A DNA stretch of 26,899 nucleotides, taken from IMG/VR virus record IMGVR_UViG_3300050821_016722, positions 1-26,899 of that record. One strand, written 5' to 3'. The notes under the pieces are model-generated. The model was not told the DNA's origin. It saw only the letters and a program-made list of their open reading frames with translations, and did not search any database. Each line of letters opens with the position of its first letter. Within the stretch, counting starts at the first letter, position 1. The stretch is from a virus. The position numbers were made by a program, and so were the translations under genes. Below, one piece after another: positions 21,377-26,899 of the stretch.

Positions 21377-21523
21377 TCTGCGCGCACGGGTCTGCGCGCA
21401 TGGTCTGCGTGCATTCCACTCGCTCCCTCTCCTCCTCTCTAGAGGGAGGAGGGGATGCACGCAGTGCGAGCAGAAATTGATGCGCGCAGATGCAAGCAGA
21501 ATGCGCGCAGACATGCGAGCAGA
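21377..21523. other. Putative origin of replication: nine iterons around a hairpin
   Basis: Consensus ATGCRNGCAGA. Left array, inverted: 21377-21387, 21391-21401, 21404-21414. Right array, direct: 21455-21465, 21464-21474, 21480-21490, 21490-21500, 21501-21511, 21513-21523. Between them a polypyrimidine/polypurine hairpin (CCTCCTCTCTAGAGGGAGGA near 21431-21450) is bounded by GTGCAT and ATGCAC. The region from 21355 to 21531 has no gene. It abuts the 3' end of the primase-helicase gene. Confidence 0.75.
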
Positions 21524-21531
21524 CGCTTAAC

Positions 21532-23718
21532 TCAGTCAAAAACAGTTTCATCGACGGCCTCAAGCATCTCCCATTCGCGGTAATTCTTGACGTAGCGCAC
21601 GACGCGGACACGCTTGGCGGCGAGCGCCGTGTCCAGGGCGCGCTGGAACTGCGCCTTGGTCACGCCTTCGCCGCTCTCATGCTCGGAGCAGGCCTTCGGG
21701 GCGAAGTTGTTGGCTTTCGGCTTGGAGCTCAGCGGACGGTCCTCGAGAGCGAACTGCCGGATCATCTCGACCAGCTTGTCGACGACCTCACGCGGCTGAA
21801 GGGGTCGCGGCGGGCCAGAATTGACCGCTGATCCGCCTCGCCTGACAAACCGGCCCTCAGACCACTTCAGAAGGACCTCGCCGCCTGTGGGCGATCTATT
21901 GGCTTTCTTGACGATCAGCCGCCGCATGAGTGGATCGATCTCCCGTTTCGGTTCGTCCGGCCGTCCCGACGCCATGATCCGTTCGAGTAGGAGTCGCGAG
22001 CGCACCGAATTGCTCCAGGCGACATTGCCGCTTGTCCCGGTTCCGCTGGTCATGCCGTAGACGGAAGGGTGCTGCAGGATCACCACGGCGGGCCCCCAGC
22101 GTAAAGCCATGCCCCGCCATAGGGAAATGAACGCCCGGACGTGGATTTTCTTGATTTCGTCACCACCGAATATGTCGGCTAGGTTGTCCAGGATCACCAG
22201 CGCCGGCCGGGTCCTCGCGACATAGGCTTCGAGCCGTTTGAAGAGAGGCGTTGCTTCGATCAGATCGCCTTTCTTGGTCGCCGCCGCCATCACCGCGTCC
22301 TGGTCCGCGAGCTGCGCGATCGTCAGGTCCTCGAGCGCCAGGACGTCGACGCCCATTGCCGCCAGGCGCCGGCGCTGCTCTTTCGTCTCATCCTCCGCCG
22401 CGACGTAAAGGACCTTGCCGCGCGCCGTCGTCATGCCGAGCCATTCGCCGGTCAAGGCCACCGCGACGGACAATTGCAGCGCCAGGATCGATTTTCCCGT
22501 CCCGCCGTCGCCCCCCAGGATCGAGACCTGCGCCGCTGGGATCATGTCCTTGACGATCCACGGCTGGGGATCGAGCGGGATGTGAACAAGATCCGGCGCG
22601 GCGATGAGATGAAGCGCGCTGTCGTCCAGGACGGCCGGTTTCTGGCCCGCCTCGCCCCTTTCCGGCGCCGCTTCTATGATCTCTTCGAAGAACTGCGCCA
22701 CCATCGGCGATATGAACCGCCCTCCTGACCGCTTCGCCGCCTCGCTATAGATGCGTTGCGCGCCGGCCCGAAACGGCCCGTTGAAGTCCCAGGTCTGGCG
22801 CACATAGTCAGGATCGTTGGTCTCGCCGTTCGCCCCCGTCCATCGCTCCGAGAATTCGAGCGCGATCTCCAGTCCCCGTTCTGGGTCTTCAACCGTCGCC
22901 GCCTTGAGCGCGAAGATGAGGTTCGCCCAGCCTGCGCGGTCCTCGTAGTCGTTCGGGATATGGCGCATCGCCTCGGCGATCTGGTCGATGTCGCCGAGGA
23001 GGTCTTCTTGCCGCGGCATTTCGCCGTTGATGAAGCCTCGCGACGTTTGGCCTTGCGGAAGCGCCTCGGCGAGGTCCTTGGCCAGGCCATCGGCTTCCGC
23101 CGGGCTGATCAGCGGCAGCGCGTCGAACCGCACGAGCGGGCGATCCCAGACATAAGCCGATCCGCTCGGATGCGTTCCCATCGCCACGAATTGCTTGGCG
23201 GTCAGGAATTCGATCTGTCCGCCGGCGAACTGGACGTTCGGATGCGAATAGGCGCCTTTGACCCGGATCGGGAAGAGCGCCTTCGGCCGCAGGCCGGTCC
23301 GTTTTGGGCCAATCCCCGTGCGCCGGACGATGATCGCCTCGATGCGCTCGGCGAGGTCCTTGTCGAGGCAGTCCGCGTCGAGCCCCAGCAAAGTTTCGTC
23401 GCGAGCTGGATCATGGCCGCACAATATGCCGGCGTTGGCGCCCATCACGCCCCATTCTTTCAGGTTTTCCGGAGTCGGGGTTCGGCTGTTCCAGCCGTCG
23501 AGCAATGTCCAGTGCCCGTTCGACTTGATCCCCGGCGCTTTGCCGCGGTCGTCCTTGATCTTGTATCGCTCGGCGAGCCAGGCGTCGACCGGGGCGTTCG
23601 GCGGAATGACCGGGACGAGCCGGGCCCCGTAGCCCAATCCGTCCAGGATATCGAAATAAGTCCTTGTGACAGGCCCTGGCGGTTCTTGCGCAGCCCCCGC
23701 GCTTCCTGTATTTGTCAT
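21532..23718 (-). CDS. Primase-polymerase fused to RepA-like AAA helicase
   Basis: 728 residues from ATG 23718; ATG 23772 is an alternative and the frame is open to 24042. The N-terminal domain (about 20-205) is a bifunctional primase-polymerase: GLDADCLD (112-119) supplies the metal-binding Asp pair and FVAMGTHPSG (177-186) the His motif. Residues about 240-330 resemble a primase C-terminal domain (IAEAMRHIPNDYEDRAGWAN). Residues about 385-600 are a RepA/AAA_25 ATPase with Walker A GGDGGTGKS (402-410), Walker B ALVILDNLADIF (506-517) and ILQHPS (547-552). It would prime and unwind at the iteron array next to its 3' end. Confidence 0.88.
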   Translation of the reverse strand: MTNTGSAGAAQEPPGPVTRTYFDILDGLGYGARLVPVIPPNAPVDAWLAERYKIKDDRGKAPGIKSNGHWTLLDGWNSRTPTPENLKEWGVMGANAGILCGHDPARDETLLGLDADCLDKDLAERIEAIIVRRTGIGPKRTGLRPKALFPIRVKGAYSHPNVQFAGGQIEFLTAKQFVAMGTHPSGSAYVWDRPLVRFDALPLISPAEADGLAKDLAEALPQGQTSRGFINGEMPRQEDLLGDIDQIAEAMRHIPNDYEDRAGWANLIFALKAATVEDPERGLEIALEFSERWTGANGETNDPDYVRQTWDFNGPFRAGAQRIYSEAAKRSGGRFISPMVAQFFEEIIEAAPERGEAGQKPAVLDDSALHLIAAPDLVHIPLDPQPWIVKDMIPAAQVSILGGDGGTGKSILALQLSVAVALTGEWLGMTTARGKVLYVAAEDETKEQRRRLAAMGVDVLALEDLTIAQLADQDAVMAAATKKGDLIEATPLFKRLEAYVARTRPALVILDNLADIFGGDEIKKIHVRAFISLWRGMALRWGPAVVILQHPSVYGMTSGTGTSGNVAWSNSVRSRLLLERIMASGRPDEPKREIDPLMRRLIVKKANRSPTGGEVLLKWSEGRFVRRGGSAVNSGPPRPLQPREVVDKLVEMIRQFALEDRPLSSKPKANNFAPKACSEHESGEGVTKAQFQRALDTALAAKRVRVVRYVKNYREWEMLEAVDETVFD

Positions 23719-23824
23719 GCGTCCTGCCTGCCCCGGTGGGATAACTTGCCGATTGGGCGCGAACGGTTTCATCCGCCGTTCGCGCCTTCGGGTCGAGGAC
23801 GATGCGCCCGCCGCTCTTTCGCGG

Positions 23825-24784
23825 TCAATCCCGTAAATTAGAAATTTCGTTATGCTGGGGTTCGCCGTGCGCGTAATCATGGAGGATAACGCCACGTTCT
23901 CTTGATCCAACCAAATGAGCGCGGACCCAATACGGTTTATCGTTAAGATGTCGAATGTGACCGCGGCGCCAATGAAGACGAGGCGTTGCGTGAGAGCCGC
24001 CGAGACGAGAATCACTCCAGGACTTATCCAGGCGAACCACAAAATATTGGATTGAGGCAGACGGAAATTTATCGGGATTCTTGCGGGAACGTGCTGAGAG
24101 AATCTCCGTAATAGCGTACTTCGTGTTCATGACGGCCAAGTAGTAATAGATTTCATCGATATTAGGCTTCGTGGTGGAGATAATCGGAGGACGATTATCA
24201 CGAGGGGTAAAACAAATCGCTTTCATTTCTAGTTTCTTATCGTTTCGACGCAACAATGAGCACACATCAAAAAGATTATCCTCGTCAGAATGAAAGTATT
24301 GGGAGACAAACACACACTCTTCGAACGGTAGTTCTATGATACCTTTCTCTACAAGGTCCCTGCCAAAGTCCGCCATATCAGAATTTGTTCCAGTAGGGAT
24401 TGCTCGGAAATCAAACCAATGAGCTTCTCGCCAATCGCGATACCCTGCGTCGCGTTGTTCTGGCGACAATTCACGCAGTTTGACTTGCCAATCTATTCCT
24501 TCTCTAGCCCGACTACGTAAATGAAGAATGGATGTATCAGGGCTATCTTGCGCGACTGGCCAGAGGTTATGGCGAAGGCCAAGGAGCGCCCAATTAAGCG
24601 CGTCACAATAGGCGCGGTTATCGGCAAGTAGTTTGTTTAGACGCGATTCTTCTAAGGCTAATTCCTTGCGGCGCTCTTGCAAAAATAGAGGAGGCCGGAG
24701 TGATCGGCGCAATGTCGGCGAGAATGCTCCCACGAAAGACGTAGAAGAAAGAAGCTCGTCCGGTTTAATTCTCTCGTCTTTCAC
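23825..24784 (-). CDS. AT-richer cargo protein of unknown function
   Basis: 319 residues from GTG 24784. The gene is visibly poorer in GC than its neighbours and lies where small regulators would otherwise follow the helicase, suggesting recent transfer. The N-terminal half is helical and charged (FLQERRKELALEESRLNKLL). The central part has FVSQYFHSDEDNLFDVCSLL and Asp/Arg-rich loops. The C-terminus carries PRLHWRRGHIRHLNDKPYWV followed by RAHLVG and GVILHDYAHG. I recall similar RxHWRRGHxRRL...WVRPHLVG endings in proteins of prophages and mobile elements. Their role is not established; anti-phage defence or exclusion is conceivable. It sits beside the control region of the primase gene. Confidence 0.7.
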   Translation of the reverse strand: MKDERIKPDELLSSTSFVGAFSPTLRRSLRPPLFLQERRKELALEESRLNKLLADNRAYCDALNWALLGLRHNLWPVAQDSPDTSILHLRSRAREGIDWQVKLRELSPEQRDAGYRDWREAHWFDFRAIPTGTNSDMADFGRDLVEKGIIELPFEECVFVSQYFHSDEDNLFDVCSLLRRNDKKLEMKAICFTPRDNRPPIISTTKPNIDEIYYYLAVMNTKYAITEILSARSRKNPDKFPSASIQYFVVRLDKSWSDSRLGGSHATPRLHWRRGHIRHLNDKPYWVRAHLVGSRERGVILHDYAHGEPQHNEISNLRD

Positions 24785-24842
24785 AGGCGTAAACCTTTAG
24801 TGAACCGCCGTCGGCGTTCTCGTCGAACACGATGGGAATTTT

Positions 24843-25097
24843 TTAATGCGGTTTCTCCTGTAGGAACGCCCGCCGCGCGGCCTCGATTGTATCGCGCTCG
24901 AGAGGCCCCTCGGCCGAGACGATGATTTTCGCTTCGCCGATCAGCGCCGCCGCGGCGAGCCTAGCGTCGTCCGTCGAAACGATCACGGCGCTGTCGCCGT
25001 TGCGCAGCACGATCGTGATCGGCAGCCTTGGATAGGCCTCGCGCATTTCCTTGGCGAAGGCGATGGCGCGCTGTTCGAAGAACGTCGGGTCGGTCAT
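24843..25097 (-). CDS. Small phage protein of unknown function
   Basis: 84 residues from ATG 25097, overlapping the upstream TGA (ATGA). The product (MTDPTFFEQRAIAFAKEMRE, then YPRLPITIVLRNGDSAVIVS and ARLAAAALIGEAKIIVSAEG) has an N-terminal helix, a beta hairpin and a further helix pair. No family recognised. It ends in TAA, followed by a 58-nt gap before the cargo gene. Confidence 0.65.
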   Translation of the reverse strand: MTDPTFFEQRAIAFAKEMREAYPRLPITIVLRNGDSAVIVSTDDARLAAAALIGEAKIIVSAEGPLERDTIEAARRAFLQEKPH

Positions 25098-25315
25098 GGG
25101 TCGCTCGTTCTGATCGGGGCCAGGGTTACGGGAATCTTCTTCGTGCGGCGCGACATCTGCGCCGAGCGCACACCCTTGTTCGAACCGGGGCCTTTCTTCA
25201 CCAGCATCTTGCTCAGAAGATTGGTCTTCGGCTCTTTGCGGATGAAAGTATTTCGGTTGTTTCCTGTGCGATTTCGATGAGCAGCTTTACTGTTCCTGTC
25301 GTTGAGGCCGCTCAT
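25094..25315 (-). CDS. Small basic protein
   Basis: 73 residues from ATG 25315, with GGAG 11 nt upstream and ATGA overlap to the upstream stop. The sequence (MSGLNDRNSKAAHRNRTGNN, then RNTFIRKEPKTNLLSKMLVK and RSAQMSRRTKKIPVTLAPIR) is very rich in Lys, Arg and Asn and is probably disordered with nucleic-acid affinity. No family recognised. It forms a row of coupled small genes (25859 to 24843). Confidence 0.55.
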   Translation of the reverse strand: MSGLNDRNSKAAHRNRTGNNRNTFIRKEPKTNLLSKMLVKKGPGSNKGVRSAQMSRRTKKIPVTLAPIRTSDP

Positions 25316-25617
25316 CCTGTGTGGCTCCTGTAGGCGATGCAATTCGAGCACAGCTTCGACGGGGGTTCGCGCGGGTTCTTGCCGCAGCTCTCGCAAGGCT
25401 CCGGGCCTTCGCACAGAACCTCAGGCCGCGGCGGTTCGACGCCGAAGTAGCGTCCGAGCGCCGCGCATAAGACTTCCGACCGCGAGGTCCCTTCGACGCC
25501 GCGCTTCAGGGCTTCCTTGACCAATTCGTCGATCTTGCGCATCAGCACATGCGGGATGCGAATGCCGACCTGTTCGGAGCGCATGTTGACGCGATTGGTT
25601 CCAACCGAATTGGTCAT
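25312..25617 (-). CDS. Ribbon-helix-helix protein with C-terminal zinc finger
   Basis: 101 residues from ATG 25617, overlapping the upstream TGA. Residues 15-58 form a probable ribbon-helix-helix unit (EQVGIRIPHVLMRKIDELVK, then GTSRSEVLCAALGRYFGV). Residues 75-93 carry C75-x2-C78 and C90-x2-C93 (CESCGKNP...KLCSNC), a zinc knuckle. The combination points to a DNA-binding regulator that might act on the nearby GTGT-N-ACAC operators, but this link is inference. Confidence 0.7.
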   Translation of the reverse strand: MTNSVGTNRVNMRSEQVGIRIPHVLMRKIDELVKEALKRGVEGTSRSEVLCAALGRYFGVEPPRPEVLCEGPEPCESCGKNPREPPSKLCSNCIAYRSHTG

Positions 25618-25859
25618 TGTTTGGCCTGATACATGTCTTCGTAATTACGTTCGTTGAGCCAGCGCTTGCTCGCAAGACGCATGTCCTCGGGTAGCGTCAT
25701 GATCGCGGTCCGGCATTTGTGATAGGCGATTTCGGCGACTTCTTCCGACGGAAACGGTTTTCCTTCGTTCTTCGCGAACGTCATGAAATCATTGAGAGGT
25801 CCGCTGACGGCTGCGTTTCGGCGCCGGCAATATTCAGCGATTTCTTCTTCGATCGTCAT
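25614..25859 (-). CDS. Small phage protein of unknown function
   Basis: 81 residues from ATG 25859, with AGAGAGG 4 nt upstream; an upstream in-frame start at 25907 would cross the operator. The product (MTIEEEIAEYCRRRNAAVSG, then NDFMTFAKNEGKPFPSEEVA and MTLPEDMRLASKRWLNERNY) is helical. It is the first gene of the small leftward cluster under the control of the 25898-25926 region. Confidence 0.6.
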   Translation of the reverse strand: MTIEEEIAEYCRRRNAAVSGPLNDFMTFAKNEGKPFPSEEVAEIAYHKCRTAIMTLPEDMRLASKRWLNERNYEDMYQAKQ

Positions 25860-25897
25860 TGATCCTCTCTTGACGGCTGCTTGCCGATGCGTTAGAC

Positions 25898-25926
25898 AAT
25901 GTGTCACACGAAACGGTGGACGTCAA
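25898..25926 (-). promoter_or_regulatory. Leftward promoter with GTGTCACAC operator over the -10
   Basis: Minus-strand TTGACG (25926-25921), 17-nt spacer and CACATT (25903-25898). GTGTCACAC (25901-25909) overlaps the -10, so a repressor bound there would block this promoter. Divergent from the plus-strand operon at 25944. Confidence 0.5.
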
Positions 25927-25943
25927 GAGAGGGATTTACTGTA

Positions 25944-26177
25944 GTGACATTCCGTCCTGACTATCTTCGCCCCGCCTTCGAGGTTGTCTGCGCAGGCTAT
26001 CTCGAAGCGCCGCGCTGGGCTCTCGAGACCATGCTCGCCGACCTCGACGCGCTCGGCCGCCCGGTCTCGTTGCGCGAATACGCCATCCGGTCGGCGATCG
26101 CCTGGCAAATCGGCAATTGGGCGGCGGCGCGCGCTCTGCGCGAGCCGGTCGTTCTGGAGCGGAGGCCTGCGGTATGA
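25944..26177 (+). CDS. Small phage protein of unknown function
   Basis: 77 residues from GTG 25944, with GAGAGGGA about 11 nt upstream; the frame is open back to 25899. The product (VTFRPDYLRPAFEVVCAGYL, then EAPRWALETMLADLDALGRP and SAIAWQIGNWAAARALREPV) is helical and Trp/Ala-rich. It overlaps the next gene by 4 nt (ATGA). No family recognised. Confidence 0.6.
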   Translation: MTFRPDYLRPAFEVVCAGYLEAPRWALETMLADLDALGRPVSLREYAIRSAIAWQIGNWAAARALREPVVLERRPAV

Positions 26178-26446
26178 TGACGATCTGGAAATTAACTCTC
26201 GGCGCAGCGGGCGATCAGGTCTTCAGGTTGCCTCGCGGCGCCAAGTTTCTGTGCGTGAAAACGCAGCACGACGTTCTTTCTCTCTGGTTCATGTTCGATC
26301 TCGCCAATCGCGACATGCTGGAGCCGCGAGAGATAAGAATCTACGGAACCGCTCATCACATCGCCGATGAGAAACTCGTCTATATCGGCACGGCGCTTCT
26401 GTTTCACGACGATCTGGTTCTCCATGTTTTCGAGGCCAAGCCATGA
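26174..26446 (+). CDS. DUF7352-like phage protein
   Basis: 90 residues from ATG 26174 (ATG 26177 equally possible), with GGAGG about 8 nt upstream. The sequence TIWKLTLGAAGDQVFRLPRG, then FLCVKTQHDVLSLWFMFDLA, PREIRIYGTAHHIADEKLVY and IGTALLFHDDLVLHVFEAK, closely follows the pattern I remember for DUF7352-type phage proteins (xxIWKFPL...MPxGAxxLxVQ...YIGT...LVFHVFE). These are small beta proteins of unknown function found widely in phages. It overlaps both neighbours by 4 nt, so the operon is coupled. Confidence 0.75.
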   Translation: MMTIWKLTLGAAGDQVFRLPRGAKFLCVKTQHDVLSLWFMFDLANRDMLEPREIRIYGTAHHIADEKLVYIGTALLFHDDLVLHVFEAKP

Positions 26447-26899
26447 ACGACGAGGTCGACGTCGACCCGGCGACCGCCGCCGAGGTCAAACGGCTCTGGG
26501 ATTGGTGCATGGAGACGCCGGCGCCTGATCCGTCCCTTGACGCGAGCTACGTCTGCTACAATCTCCGCGGCTTCGCGCTGTCCTTCGACTTCCCCTATTG
26601 GCTCGTCGCGGCCGAGATGCGGCGCCGGCGGCTCGGCGGCAAGGCCCCGCTCAAGGTCGGCTTCTGGGCCGGCGAGGACGGCGAAGCGGGCCTCAGCCTC
26701 GCCTATCGCCACCGCATGCTGAACAACGTCATCCGCCCGATGCTGCGGCTGATCAGCGCGATCGAGGATCCCAAAGCCGTGCGCGGCTGGGCCGAATCGA
26801 TCGTCACGTCGAAATCGATCGTCGAGGCCTACGCCGCCGGCGAACATGTCCCCTTGCTGTACGCGCCTTATTCGATCGCGCACGAGTTCTTCAAGCCGC
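26443..26899 (+). CDS. Phage protein of unknown function, 3' end outside window
   Basis: 152 codons are visible from ATG 26443, which overlaps the upstream TGA; the gene continues past the right edge. The product opens MNDEVDVDPATAAEVKRLWD, then YNLRGFALSFDFPYWLVAAE, GKAPLKVGFWAGEDGEAGLS and LAYRHRMLNNVIRPMLRLIS. It reads as a soluble alpha/beta enzyme-like protein, but the part seen lacks a motif that I can name. It belongs to the coupled rightward operon that begins at 25944. Confidence 0.7.
   Translation, partial: MNDEVDVDPATAAEVKRLWDWCMETPAPDPSLDASYVCYNLRGFALSFDFPYWLVAAEMRRRRLGGKAPLKVGFWAGEDGEAGLSLAYRHRMLNNVIRPMLRLISAIEDPKAVRGWAESIVTSKSIVEAYAAGEHVPLLYAPYSIAHEFFKP

Noticed and set aside
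22756-23841. Plus-strand frame of 361 codons opposite the primase gene
   Set aside because: Shadow frame; the minus strand has clear Prim-Pol and Walker motifs.
23719-24042. Upstream extension of the primase-helicase frame
   Set aside because: It runs antisense into the cargo gene and has no domain; ATG 23718 or 23772 is the likely start.
1-26899. Global reassignment of TAG to an amino acid
   Set aside because: All long virion and replication genes are free of internal TAG and many genes use TAG as the final stop, so the data fit limited readthrough instead.

Overview
This window is part of a tailed, probably podovirus-like (short-tailed) dsDNA bacteriophage or prophage genome. The coding sequence is GC-rich and many overlaps are of the ATGA/GTGA type, which fits an alphaproteobacterial host, but the host cannot be named from the sequence alone. 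No integrase, transposase, CRISPR array or rRNA gene is visible.

Layout. (1) Positions 1-8371, minus strand, form the virion module. Reading leftward it holds two tiny Arg/Lys-rich peptides, a small Gly/Pro-rich protein, a scaffold candidate, the major capsid protein, two paralogous Gly-rich virion proteins, a head-tail adaptor candidate, and a very large tail-hub candidate that runs off the left edge. (2) The portal gene (8509-10278) sits alone on the plus strand, behind a divergent promoter pair and ahead of a terminator. (3) Positions 10380-10985, minus strand, hold two tRNA genes with encoded CCA. One has a clear CTA (amber-reading) anticodon. Between them is a gene whose frame carries a TAG at codon 3. 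(4) Positions 11036-17853, minus strand, are one compact operon of small genes around the terminase large subunit, including a J-domain co-chaperone, a ribbon-helix-helix protein and an XRE-type regulator. (5) Positions 17854-21354 are an accessory and control region with an HNH nuclease, small plus-strand genes in repeat-flanked cassettes, and several promoters. A GTGT-N-ACAC or related palindrome recurs in three control regions of the window, at about 19.1, 20.4 and 25.9 kb. (6) Positions 21377-21523 contain nine 11-bp iterons in two opposed arrays around a hairpin, a probable replication origin. It lies at the 3' end of a primase-polymerase/RepA-like helicase gene (21532-23718). (7) An AT-richer cargo gene and small regulators follow on the minus strand, and from 25944 a plus-strand operon leaves the right edge.

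The strongest unusual theme is amber (TAG) biology. A suppressor tRNA with anticodon CTA lies immediately upstream of an ORF that needs TAG read as sense to reach its natural N-terminus. A second gene pair (21318 to 20851) is separated only by an in-frame TAG, so suppression would fuse the two products. Eleven of the annotated genes end in TAG, and no long virion or replication gene contains an internal TAG. The pattern therefore looks like partial or conditional readthrough rather than global reassignment.
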